Of a stretch of 64,000 nucleotides of DNA, positions 47,440 through 55,651 are shown piece by piece. The position numbers and the translations under genes were made by a program. The DNA is from Cupriavidus basilensis OR16 (GTDB lineage Bacteria > Pseudomonadota > Gammaproteobacteria > Burkholderiales > Burkholderiaceae), in assembly GCF_000243095.1 (NCBI RefSeq), contig NZ_AHJE01000126.1, forward strand, positions 1-64,000, written 5' to 3'. Under the pieces are notes generated by a model. The model ran no database searches, was not told the DNA's origin, and was given only the letters and a program-made list of their open reading frames with translations. Position 1 is the stretch's first letter; each line of letters begins with the position of its first letter.

Positions 47440-47603
47440 CGTGGTCTCCCGTCTCCCGTGTTTCGTTGCCCGCCCGGCCCGCCGGATGGGCCGTGGCGGC
47501 AGCGCCCGGCCTCTGATGCAGGGCATTGTCAGACGCTCGGCTTCATTTTGCAATCGGGGGTTTTGCGATGCGGCGCGCGCGGCTGCCGGGAGCGCGGCAA
47601 CGC

Positions 47604-48062
47604 TCAGGGCGAGAGGATCACCACGTACGCCAGGCCGGCGGACAACGCCAGGCACAGCGGCGAATAGACCCGCGTATCCAGCCAGGCGAACGGCGATCCC
47701 GTGACGCGCTTGAAAAAACCGACCAGCCGAAAATCGCCCACCGCCCTGGCCAGCATCGCTAGCGCGACGAGACCGATGGCCCACCGCAGGACCGGCCCGG
47801 TGCAAGGCGCCGTGGCCAGTCCTGCGCGCGCCCCCACCATCAAGGCCACCGCCGCCAGCACGGCGGCCACCAGCAGCGTGCCGGTACGCGTGGGCGTGAA
47901 GGCGGGGACCATGGCCGGCTCCGCTGGCCCCGGCGCGCCGGCGCTGGCCTTGCGCGGCAGGCGGGGAACCGCCGCGTCCTTGCCCAGGCCGCCACCCAGC
48001 GCCCAGTAGACGTGAACGCCAGCGAGCAGCAGGTAGATGCAGGCAAGCAGAAGTGCGACCAT
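47604..48062 (-). CDS. DUF3995-type membrane protein
   Basis: 152 residues from the ATG at 48060-48062. Four membrane segments: about 1-22 (VALLLACIYLLLAGVHVYWA), 62-78, 92-110 and 135-151. The first helix with HVYWALGG and the later VGDFRLVGFFKRVTGSPFAW loop are typical of the DUF3995 family, whose role is unknown. It stands alone, divergent from the aldo/keto reductase gene. Confidence 0.75.
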   Translation of the reverse strand: MVALLLACIYLLLAGVHVYWALGGGLGKDAAVPRLPRKASAGAPGPAEPAMVPAFTPTRTGTLLVAAVLAAVALMVGARAGLATAPCTGPVLRWAIGLVALAMLARAVGDFRLVGFFKRVTGSPFAWLDTRVYSPLCLALSAGLAYVVILSP

Positions 48063-48222
48063 GGCGGCGGGATTCCTGTCTGTGATTTGTGAGAAGATGA
48101 CCCGGTTCGGGTCCACCAGCTTAAGCCAGCCACGCCGCACCCGGCCGGGCAGTGGCGAAATGCCGCACTGCTTGCCGCTGCCGCGGTGGCCAGGATCCGA
48201 GCCCATCAGCAAGGAGATCGCC

Positions 48223-49157
48223 ATGTCATCCGATCGACGCCGCTTCCTTGCCTGCAGCGCAGGCCTGGCCGCCGCGCTCGGCGTGGCCTGCGGCGCCTTG
48301 CCTGCCAGCGCGCTCGCGGCGCCGGGCGCACCGGGCCGTTGCGCCGAGCGCTGCCCGGTGGCCGCGAAACCCTGCCGGTGATCGGCATGGGCACGGCCAA
48401 TACCTTTGATGTGGGGACTGAGCGCAGCGAGCGTGCCCCGCTGGCCGAGGTCCTGGCCCTGCTGCTGCAAACACCCGGCTCGGTGATCGACACTGCGCCC
48501 AGCTACGGCAGCGCGCAAGGCGTCACCGGCGACCTGCTGCGCGACGCCAATGCCCGCGGCAAGGTGTTCCTGGCCACCAAGATCTCCACCTCGGCTGGCA
48601 GTTCGGCGCAAGCGCAATGGGCACAGTCGCTGCGCGACCTGCACAGCGATACCGTTGATCTGCTGCAAGTCCACAACCTGATCGATTGGCGTGACAACTT
48701 GCGCTACGCGCGCCAGTTGAAGGAACAGGGCAAGACACGCTATGTCGGCATCACCCACTACCGCGAGGATGCCCATGACGCGCTGGCGCAGATCGTGCGC
48801 AGCGAACGCCTGGACTTCGTGCAACTGAACTACTCGCTCGCCGAGCGCAATGCCGAGCGCACGCTGCTGCCGCTGTGCCAGGAACGCGGCGTAGCCGTGC
48901 TGGTCAATCGCCCGTTCCAGGATGGGCGCCTGTTCCGCGCCGTCAAGGACCGGCCGCTGCCGCCCTGGGCAGGCGAGATCGACTGCGCGTCCTGGGGCCA
49001 GATCTTCCTGAAATTCATCGTCAGCCACACTGCGGTGACGGCGGCAATCCCCGCCACCGCCAAGCCCCGCAACATGCAGGACAATCTGGGCGCGGGCCTT
49101 GGCCATATGCCCGACGCGCGCCAGCGCGAGCGCATTGCCGCGCTGCTGGCGGCCTGA
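48223..49157 (+). pseudogene. Tat-exported aldo/keto reductase-family protein, frameshifted after the signal
   Basis: The ATG at 48223 (AAGGAGAT upstream) begins a twin-arginine signal (DRRRFLACSAGLAAALGVAC). The frame then ends at 48381. From about 48360 another frame carries the mature enzyme: LPVIGMGTANTFDVG, SVIDTAPSYGSAQGVTGDLL, FLATKIS, DLLQVHNLIDW, RYVGITHYRED and FVQLNYSLAERNAE. The aldo/keto reductase Asp and Lys positions are there, but the usual catalytic Tyr region reads DTAPSYGS. A few linker residues may be lost at the junction. It sits directly before an MFS gene. Substrate unknown. Confidence 0.72.
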
Positions 49158-49164
49158 GCCCAGC

Positions 49165-50523
49165 GTGGCAGCCCCTGCAAACACCACGCACGCCACCCGG
49201 CACGGGCTTGGCATCCAGCCCGGCGAAGGCCGCGCCGTAGCGGCTGGCTTCCTGTTCTTCTTCTGCCTGTTCGCCAGCTACTTCATGTTGCGCCCGGTGC
49301 GAGAAACCATGGGCATCGCCGGCGGCGTGCAAAACCTGCAATGGCTGTTTACCGCCACCTTCGTGGTGATGCTGGTGGCCATTCCGTTCTACGGCTTGTG
49401 CAGCGCGCGGCTGCCCCGCCGGCGCTTCGTGCCTTGGGTCTATGCGTTCTTTATCGCCAACCTGCTGGGCTTCGCCGTGGCGACACGCGGCGCGCCGGAC
49501 AGCATCTGGCTGGCGCGGGTGTTTTATGTCTGGCTGTCGGTATTCAACCTGTTCGTGGTGTCGGTGGCGTGGAGCCTGATGGCGGACGTGTTCCGTCCCG
49601 GCCAGGCGCGCCGGCTGTTCGGCCTGCTGGCCGCGGGCGCCAGCGCGGGCGGCCTGGCCGGCCCGCTGCTAGGCGGCTGGCTGGTGACGCGCATTGGCCT
49701 GACCGGGCTGATGGTGCTGTCGGCCGCCCTGCTGGCGGCCACGCTGCCGGGCGTGGGGTACTTGTTCGGCTGGCGCAAGCGCGCCGGCGCGGGCGTGCCG
49801 ATGGCCGGCGACCCGGTGCCGGCGCAAGACCCCGCCCGGCCCATCGGTGGCGGGCTCTGGGCCGGGCTCACGCTGGTGGCACGGTCGCGCTACCTGCTTG
49901 GCATCAGCCTGTTCGTGGTCCTGCTGGCCACGGCCAGCACCTTTCTCTACTTCGAGCAGGCCAGGCTGGTAGCGCAGGCCTTCCCCAGCCGCACGCAGCA
50001 GACCCAGGTGTTCAGCGCCATCGACGCCATCGTGCAGGCGCTGACCATCGTGGTGCAGGTGTTCCTGTCGGGCCGCATCGCCCGGCGCTATGGCGTGGCC
50101 TCACTGCTCACGGCGGTGCCGCTGGCGGTGGCGGCGAGCTTCCTGGTGCTGGCGTTATGGCCAGCGTTCGGCGTGCTGGCCGGCGTGATGATTCTGCGCC
50201 GCGTGGGGGAATATGCCTTGCTGCGCCCGGGGCGCGAGATGCTGTTTACCGTGGTGGATGCCGAGACCAAGTACAAGGCCAAGAATGTGATCGACACCGC
50301 GGTCTATCGCGCCGGCGATGCCGTCAGTGCCTGGTTCAAGACCGCCATCGACGCGCTTTCCGGCCACCCGGCCGTGGTGGCGCTGACCGGCGCCGCGCTG
50401 GCGCTGGGATGGGCCTGGCTGGGATGGTGGCTTGGCCGGCAGCATGAAGGCCAGGCCGCGACGGCGCCGTCGGCGTCCGGTGCCGGCATGGCGCGGGTGC
50501 CCGGCGACCGGGGTGGCGCCTGA
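49165..50523 (+). CDS. MFS carrier resembling nucleotide (Npt/ADP-ATP translocase-like) transporters
   Basis: 452 residues from the GTG at 49165, seven bases after the previous stop. About 12 membrane segments. The N-terminal FLFFFCLFASYFMLRPVRET (about 28-47), where RPVRE follows the first helix, and the C-terminal REMLFTVVDAETKYKAKNVI (about 356-375) with VYRAGDAVSAW are typical of the Npt1/2-like branch of free-living bacteria. Chlamydial relatives exchange ATP/ADP. The role in free-living species is not settled, so the cargo is left open. Close spacing suggests co-transcription with the aldo/keto reductase gene. Confidence 0.75.
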   Translation: MAAPANTTHATRHGLGIQPGEGRAVAAGFLFFFCLFASYFMLRPVRETMGIAGGVQNLQWLFTATFVVMLVAIPFYGLCSARLPRRRFVPWVYAFFIANLLGFAVATRGAPDSIWLARVFYVWLSVFNLFVVSVAWSLMADVFRPGQARRLFGLLAAGASAGGLAGPLLGGWLVTRIGLTGLMVLSAALLAATLPGVGYLFGWRKRAGAGVPMAGDPVPAQDPARPIGGGLWAGLTLVARSRYLLGISLFVVLLATASTFLYFEQARLVAQAFPSRTQQTQVFSAIDAIVQALTIVVQVFLSGRIARRYGVASLLTAVPLAVAASFLVLALWPAFGVLAGVMILRRVGEYALLRPGREMLFTVVDAETKYKAKNVIDTAVYRAGDAVSAWFKTAIDALSGHPAVVALTGAALALGWAWLGWWLGRQHEGQAATAPSASGAGMARVPGDRGGA

Positions 50524-50646
50524 GTTGGCGCCCCGATTCACCGGACTGCAAAGGCGATAAACGAGTCAGGCTTAGTCTTGCGCCACCCGCCACAGCGCGC
50601 CGGATAATTGTGACTGTTGTGACGGATTATTTAACGAGGAGTGTTG

Positions 50647-50916
50647 ATGAACCCCGGAATCCACAGCCTGAAGGCGGCCGCCCTGGTCGCCGCCCTTGCC
50701 ATCAGCAGCATCTCGCACGCCCAGCTTGCGCCGCCGCAGCCACAGCGGGCGCAAGGCGAGCGCGCCACGGCAACCCCCATGCCGCCTCAGCCGGCGCGGC
50801 ACAAGAAGCCTAAGCACAAGCACCATCACAAGAAGGCACCGCCGCCGCAGGCAGCCCCGGGCGACGACGCGGTGCCGCCGCCGCCGCCGTCGTCGCCACC
50901 GCGTCCGGCACCCTGA
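50647..50916 (+). CDS. Small exported Pro/Lys/His-rich protein
   Basis: 89 residues; ATG at 50647 chosen for the GAGGAG before it and the signal peptide after it (SLKAAALVAALAISSISHAQ). The mature part is low complexity: Pro-Gln-Arg, then HKKPKHKHHHKKAPPPQ and a run PPPPPSSPPRP. The His cluster could bind metal ions, and the basic run could bind polyanions; both are guesses. No family was recognised. Confidence 0.6.
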   Translation: MNPGIHSLKAAALVAALAISSISHAQLAPPQPQRAQGERATATPMPPQPARHKKPKHKHHHKKAPPPQAAPGDDAVPPPPPSSPPRPAP

Positions 50917-51061
50917 ACCCCGTGATCGTCGCGGAGTTGGCGTTACATCTGCTAACCGCGACCAGGATCTGCGCAGACACCTGCCCCCTAAGATGACGTC
51001 ATGGCTAGCCGGTCTCGCTGGCCATCACAAGCTGCCCCAGGGCAGCAACAAGGAGTCAGTC

Positions 51062-51460
51062 ATGCGCAACACCCATCGTGTCACCCGCGTCATCGGCGCA
51101 GGCCTGGTCGCCGCCGCAATGCTGGCCGCGGGGCCTGCCTCGGCGCGCGACCGCTACCACGATGGCGGCTACCACGGCGGTGGCGGTTCGGCTGGCGCCG
51201 TAGCGCTGGCCATCGGCGCACTGGTCGGGCTGGCCGTCATCGGCACCGCCGTAGCCAGCCAGCCGGTCGTCGTAGCCGCCCCGCCCCAGCCGGCTTATGG
51301 CCCCCCGCCGGGATACTGCTACCGGGATTACGACCGCGCGTACGTACCATGCGCACCGCAGCCAGCGCCCGTTTACTATCAGCAGGCGCCTCAGCCGCAA
51401 TACCAGGGATACCAGGGATACCAGGGATACCAGGGCTATCAAGGGTATCAAGGCTACTGA
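51062..51460 (+). CDS. Small exported Gly-rich protein with QGY repeats
   Basis: 132 residues; ATG at 51062 with AAGGAGT upstream. A signal peptide ends near GPASARDRYHDGG. A Gly-rich stretch is followed by one hydrophobic helix (AGAVALAIGALVGLAVIGTA, about 44-63), then a Pro/Tyr-rich region (YGPPPGYCYRDYD) and a C-terminal array of six QGY units. This resembles the glycine-zipper/PXPV-like small envelope proteins of betaproteobacteria. The exact role is unknown. Confidence 0.65.
   Translation: MRNTHRVTRVIGAGLVAAAMLAAGPASARDRYHDGGYHGGGGSAGAVALAIGALVGLAVIGTAVASQPVVVAAPPQPAYGPPPGYCYRDYDRAYVPCAPQPAPVYYQQAPQPQYQGYQGYQGYQGYQGYQGY
51402..51456 (+). repeat. 9-base tandem repeat encoding the QGY tail
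   Basis: Six units of the type CAGGGATAC/CAGGGCTAT in a row (units 1-3 identical, 4-6 diverging) inside the gene at 51062. Likely to vary in copy number by slippage. Confidence 0.8.
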
Positions 51461-51466
51461 GCGCAA

Positions 51467-51720
51467 CTACCCGCCAGCACCGGCCGTCAGGGCCGTGCCC
51501 CACCACGCCGCGTGATGCGGTAGACGAACGCCGGCGCGCGCCAAACCCGCCAGCTCCCGCGCGTGATGCACGCCGCCGGCTGTCGTTGCTCGGACCTGCG
51601 CCACCGCATCGACATGGCCCAGCCTTGAGGCAATCGGTGGCGCCCATCTCCCGTTCAACGGCAAGCTTGTCCGCGGCAAGGTCGCATGCCACCACCCGCG
51701 AGGCATCGGGACCAGGACCG
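51467..51720 (-). pseudogene. Remnant of a zinc-type alcohol dehydrogenase
   Basis: On the reverse strand, DASRVVACDLAADKLAVERE and MGATDCL resemble the NAD-binding Rossmann segment of medium-chain alcohol dehydrogenases. It continues in another frame as HVDAVAQVRATTAGGVHHA. The next part (AWWGTALTAGAGG) looks like the RGGTTVTAG strand after further shifts. Neither the catalytic zinc domain nor the C-terminus is present. The remnant lies behind the QGY protein gene and before the Bug-AtuA operon. Confidence 0.45.
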
Positions 51721-51747
51721 TGAAGCCGTCTGGCGATGCATCGAAAT

Positions 51748-51832
51748 TTCATTCAATGAAAATTCATGGCCTTTGTTTGACCTGCAAACTGGCCCATGCA
51801 TAAGATCTTCCAAAAATAGTTCATTGAACGAA
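51748..51832. promoter_or_regulatory. Paired inverted operator-like sites upstream of the Bug-AtuA operon
   Basis: TTCATTCAATGAA at 51748-51760 and, on the opposite strand, TTCGTTCAATGAA at 51832-51820 match at 12 of 13 positions. Each is itself a near palindrome. They lie 72 bases apart, about 75 bases before the Bug receptor start, in an AT-rich island. A dimeric regulator could bind both, possibly with looping. Confidence 0.5.
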
Positions 51833-51907
51833 ATACTGCGGCGCACCCGCGCAAGCAGCACAACCACCGGGTACTGCCGCCATGGCAGCACCTGCGAGGA
51901 GACAACG

Positions 51908-52773
51908 ATGCAGCGACGCGCCACCCTCCGCCTGGCCGCCACGGCCTGCGCCGCCCTGTGCGCCCAGTTCGCGCTGCCAGCACTGGCAGCGGACAACTAC
52001 CCCACGGCGCGGGCGGCAACATCGGCGCCGAAGCCGTGGCCAAGGCCGCGCCGGACGGCTACACGCTGCTGATGGGCACGCTCGGCACCCAGGTCACCAA
52101 CCAGTTCATCTATGCGCGCATGCCTTACGACTCGGCCAAGGACTTCGCGCCGGTCACGCTGGTCGCCAACTCGCCCAACGTGCTGCTGACCAATGCCACG
52201 CTGCCGGTCAAATCCGTGGCCGAACTCATCGCGCTGGCCAGGCAGCGCCCCGGCAGTCTCAATTACGCCTCCACCAGCACCGGCGGCTCGCCGCACCTGT
52301 CCGGCGAATTGCTCGACAGCATGGCTGGCGTGAAGATGCAGCACGTGCCCTACAAGGGCGCGGCGCCCGCGATGACTGACCTGCTGGCGGGCCAGGTCAA
52401 CCTCATGTATGACAACCTGCCCTCGGCGCTGGCGCAAATCCAGGCCGGCAAGGTGCGCGCGCTGGCGGTGACCAGCCCGCAGCGCTCGCCCATCCTGCCG
52501 GATGTGCCCACCGTGGCGGAATCCGGCCTGCCCGGCTACGTGGTGAATTCGTGGTTCGGCCTGCTGGTCCCGGCCGGCACGCCGGCCACGCTGGTGGCCC
52601 GCCTGCAGCAAACCGTGGCCAGGATCCTGGCCACGCCAGAGGTCAAGCAACGCATCGAGCAACTCGGCGCGGTGCCGGGCGGCGACTCCCCCGCCGCCTT
52701 CGCCGCGGTGATCCACGCCGATACCGAGAAATGGTCGCGCGTGATCAAGAGCGCCGGCATCCAGGCCCAGTAG
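51908..52773 (+). pseudogene. Bug-family (TctC-like) solute-binding protein, missing part of the first lobe
   Basis: The ATG at 51908 begins a signal peptide (RATLRLAATACAALCAQFAL) ending at ALAADNYP. The frame breaks at about 52005, where the usual VVPF..GG.TD and NRPGA region should be. It resumes at GAGGNIGAEAVAKAAPDGYT and runs to 52773 with MGTLGTQVTNQ, HVPYKGAAPAMTDLLAGQVN, LPDVPTVAESGLPGYVVNSW and GTPATLVARLQQTVA. About 40 residues are lost. Intact, it would bind a small organic acid in the periplasm. It is the first gene of an operon with an AtuA-like pair. Confidence 0.78.
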
Positions 52774-52811
52774 GCCCGTTGAGCGCAACCCAACCAACCC
52801 AGGACCCCGTC

Positions 52812-54164
52812 ATGGCAACCAAAACCCTGCGCATCGGCTCCGGCTCCGGCTGGTGGGGCGACCGCGTGGAACCCGCTGCGCTCAGCGCGCAGCACGGCAA
52901 GCTCGATTTCCTTTGCTTCGAAACCATGGCCGAGGCCACCGTCTCCGCCGCGCAGGTGCGAAAGCGCCGCGACCCCGCTTTCGAAGGCTACGACACCTAT
53001 CTCGACGAACGCATGCGCGCGGTATTGCCGCACTGCATCGCCAATGGCACGCGCATCGTCAGCAACCAGGGCTGGATCAATCCGCTGGGCGCGGCGCGGC
53101 GCATCGCGCAGCTATGCCATGAGCTGGGCCTGCCCGGCGTGAAGATCGCGGCCGTCACCACCACCGACCTGACCGGCACCATCTGCGACCAGCCCCTGGA
53201 GATCCTGGAGACCGGCGCGCCCATCGCTACCCTGCGTGGCTCGCTGATCTCGGCCGAGCCGTACGAGGGCGCGGAGCCGATCGTGCGCGCGCTGCAAGCC
53301 GGCGCGCAGATCGTGGTGACGGGCCGCGTGGCCGACCCCTCGCTGTTTCTCGCGCCGATGATGCACGCGTTCGGATGGCAGCCTGAAGATACCGCCTTGC
53401 TCGCGCGCGGCAGCGCCATCGGCCATTTGCTGGAATGCGGCGCGCAGGTGACCGGCGGCTATTTTGGCGATCCGGGCTACAAGGACGTGCCCGAGCCGTG
53501 GAACCTGGCCTTCCCCATTGCCGAGGTGGATGCGAGCGGTACGGCCGTGATTTCCAAGGTGGCCGGCACCGGCGGGCGCATCGACCTGCAGACGGTCAAG
53601 GAGCAGATGTTCTACGAGGTGCACGACCCGCGCCGCTACATCACGCCGGACGTGGTGGTGGACTTCACCACGGCGCAACTGGAGCAGGTTGCACCCGACC
53701 AGGTGCGCGTGAGCGGTATCAGCGGATCGGCGCGCACGCCCACGCTCAAGGTATCGCTGGGTTGCACGGAAGGCTTTATCGGCGAGGACATGTTCTTCTA
53801 CGCCGGCCCCGGCTGCCTGGAAAAGGCGCGGCTGGCCAAAACCATCCTGGCGCACCGCTTCCAGCTGGCCGGGCTGGACGCGCAAGCGCTGCGCATCGAT
53901 TTCCTCGGCGTCAACGCCATCCACGGCGAAGCCTCCCCGGCCCCGGCCTGCGAGCCCAACGAGATCGCCGTGCGCGTAGCCGCGCGCACCCTCACCCGCG
54001 CCGAAGCCGCCAAGGTCGGCCGCGAGATCGACAGCATGGCCGTGTGCGGCCTGGCCTCCACCGGCAAGCGCGTGCCGCACCAGGAGCGCACGCGCGAGAT
54101 CATCGGTGTGTGGTCGGCCCTGGTGCCGCGCGCGCAGGTCAGCTCCGAGATCCATTTCCTTTGA
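52812..54164 (+). CDS. AtuA-like (DUF1446) protein, large component
   Basis: 450 residues from the ATG at 52812. Features: LRIGSGSGWWGDRVEPA, LDFLCFETMAEATVS, NGTRIVSNQGWINPLGAARR, VVTGRVADPSLFLAPM, LECGAQVTGGYFGDPGYKDV. AtuA is essential for growth of Pseudomonas on acyclic terpenes such as citronellol, but its reaction is not known. Most AtuA-family genes outside terpene operons have unknown substrates. Here the Bug receptor in front and the small component behind suggest breakdown of an imported acid. Confidence 0.85.
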   Translation: MATKTLRIGSGSGWWGDRVEPAALSAQHGKLDFLCFETMAEATVSAAQVRKRRDPAFEGYDTYLDERMRAVLPHCIANGTRIVSNQGWINPLGAARRIAQLCHELGLPGVKIAAVTTTDLTGTICDQPLEILETGAPIATLRGSLISAEPYEGAEPIVRALQAGAQIVVTGRVADPSLFLAPMMHAFGWQPEDTALLARGSAIGHLLECGAQVTGGYFGDPGYKDVPEPWNLAFPIAEVDASGTAVISKVAGTGGRIDLQTVKEQMFYEVHDPRRYITPDVVVDFTTAQLEQVAPDQVRVSGISGSARTPTLKVSLGCTEGFIGEDMFFYAGPGCLEKARLAKTILAHRFQLAGLDAQALRIDFLGVNAIHGEASPAPACEPNEIAVRVAARTLTRAEAAKVGREIDSMAVCGLASTGKRVPHQERTREIIGVWSALVPRAQVSSEIHFL

Positions 54165-54184
54165 TTCGCTGCGAGGCACATGAC

Positions 54185-54532
54185 ATGAAAGTTCAGCTCA
54201 GGCGCGTGGCGCATACCCGGTCCGGCGACAAGGGCGATATCTCGAACACTTCGGTGATTGCCTACGAACCCGCGTTCTATCCGCATATCAAGGCGCAGCT
54301 CACCGCGGAGGCCTTCAAGGCGTTCTATGGCGGCGTGGTCACCGGCAAGGTCGATCGGTTCGAGGCCGATGGCCTGCAAGTGCTCAACTTCGTCGCACAC
54401 GGCGCGCTGGGGGGCGGCGTGTCGCGCAGCCTGGCGCTGGACAACTACGGCAAGGCGCTGGCCAGCGCGGTGCTGCGGTTCGAGGTCGAGGTGCCGCAGG
54501 CCTTGACCCCATTGCTACGCGGACCGGCGTAG
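54185..54532 (+). CDS. AtuA-associated small component
   Basis: 115 residues from the ATG at 54185. It corresponds to the C-terminal domain of longer AtuA proteins: RRVAHTRSGDKGDISNTSVI (about 6-25), YGGVVTGKVDRFEADGLQVL and NFVAHGALGGGVSRSLALDN. It follows the large component by 20 bases, so the family is split into two chains here. They probably form one complex (inference). Confidence 0.85.
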   Translation: MKVQLRRVAHTRSGDKGDISNTSVIAYEPAFYPHIKAQLTAEAFKAFYGGVVTGKVDRFEADGLQVLNFVAHGALGGGVSRSLALDNYGKALASAVLRFEVEVPQALTPLLRGPA

Positions 54533-54563
54533 GCAGACCCCTCGGCTGGGGTCCTTGAAAAAC

Positions 54564-54599
54564 TTGCGAGGCGCAACTAATATGGTTGCGAGGCGCAAC
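54564..54599. promoter_or_regulatory. Double operator for the MarR-GNAT regulator
   Basis: TTGCGAGGCGCAAC occurs twice as exact copies (54564-54577 and 54586-54599), 22 bases apart, about two helical turns. Each is an inverted repeat, TTGCG-AGG-CGCAA. The second copy ends 13 bases before the start codon at 54613, so a bound dimer pair would block transcription or translation of the regulator gene. Autoregulation is inferred. Confidence 0.75.
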
Positions 54600-54612
54600 A
54601 AAAGGAACCGCC

Positions 54613-55614
54613 ATGGATATCGTCGAGCCCCTGTCCGAGTCGCGTGATGCCACCATCGCCGCGCTCAGGATCTTCTCCAGAAAGCTGGTCCGCGAACTCG
54701 GCTTCATGCGGACCACGCTGGCCGATAGCCAGCTTGCACCCTCCGCCGTGCACGCCATCATCGAGATCGGGCTGGCGCCGGGGCTGCAGGCCCGCGACCT
54801 GGCCGGCATCCTGCGGCTGGACAAGTCCAATACGAGCCGGCAGCTCGCCAAGCTCGAATCGTTGGGTCTCGTGGCACGCAGGGCCGCGGCCGATGATGCG
54901 CGCTCGTTCCATCTGAACCTGACCGACGCCGGCAAGCACCTGCACCACCAGATCGACGGCTTTGCCACAGAACAGGTCTCCAGCGCATTGCGCCGGCTGA
55001 CCCCGGCCGACCAGCAAGCGCTGGTCCGGTCCCTGTCGATCTATGCGGATGCGCTTGCCGCCGACAACGCGCAAAAGCCCGCCGGGGACGATGCCAGCGT
55101 AGACAGCGGCATCCAGGAAGGCTACCGGCCGGGCTGCATCGGCGACATCGCCAGCCTGCATGCCCGCTTCTATTCGCAACTGGCGGGCTTCGGCAGCTTC
55201 TTCGAACACAAGGTGGCCACCGAGCTGGCCGGCTTCGCGACCAGCCTGCCATCGCCAGACAGGCAACTGTGGCTATGCCTGGAGGGCGGCCGGTCGCTGG
55301 CCAGCATTGCCATCGATGGCGACCCGGCGAGCGGCCTGGCCCACCTGCGCTGGTTTATCGTCGACAACACCTTGCGCGGCACCGGCATCGGCCGCCAGTT
55401 GCTCGAACGCGCGCTGGATTTCGCGGATTCACGCTACCGGCAAACCTACCTGTGGACGTTCAAGGGCCTCGACGCGGCGCGCCATCTCTATGAGTCCCAC
55501 GGGTTTCAACTTGCGCAGGAGGCGCCAGGCGAGCAATGGGGGGCCGCCGTGACAGAGCAGCGCTTTGTGGTGACAGAGCAGCGCTTTGTGCGCAATGCCG
55601 CCGAGGGGCGATGA
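54613..55614 (+). CDS. MarR-type regulator fused to a GNAT acetyltransferase
   Basis: 333 residues from the ATG at 54613. Residues 1-160 are a MarR winged helix (LAPSAVHAIIEIGLAPGLQA, DLAGILRLDKSNTSRQLAKL, RAAADDARSFHLNLTDAGK). Residues about 172-320 are a GNAT domain with the acetyl-CoA loop LRGTGIGRQLLERALDF and the late motif ARHLYESHGFQLAQEA. Such MarR-GNAT fusions occur widely in proteobacteria. Two copies of a 21-base unit at 55549-55590 extend the tail with VTEQRFV twice. It lies 80 bases after the AtuA pair and may control it. Confidence 0.9.
   Translation: MDIVEPLSESRDATIAALRIFSRKLVRELGFMRTTLADSQLAPSAVHAIIEIGLAPGLQARDLAGILRLDKSNTSRQLAKLESLGLVARRAAADDARSFHLNLTDAGKHLHHQIDGFATEQVSSALRRLTPADQQALVRSLSIYADALAADNAQKPAGDDASVDSGIQEGYRPGCIGDIASLHARFYSQLAGFGSFFEHKVATELAGFATSLPSPDRQLWLCLEGGRSLASIAIDGDPASGLAHLRWFIVDNTLRGTGIGRQLLERALDFADSRYRQTYLWTFKGLDAARHLYESHGFQLAQEAPGEQWGAAVTEQRFVVTEQRFVRNAAEGR
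55549..55590 (+). repeat. Exact 21-base tandem duplication
   Basis: Two identical in-frame 21-base copies (55549-55569 and 55570-55590), each encoding VTEQRFV, at the C-terminus of the MarR-GNAT gene. The lack of any difference implies a recent event. Confidence 0.9.
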
Positions 55615-55651
55615 TGTTCAGCCAGGGCCACAGTGATGCCGGGCGACCTGT

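Noticed and set aside
47604..49214. 536-codon frame on the minus strand covering the DUF3995 gene
   Set aside because: Only the last 152 codons form a membrane protein; the rest is antisense to the aldo/keto reductase gene.
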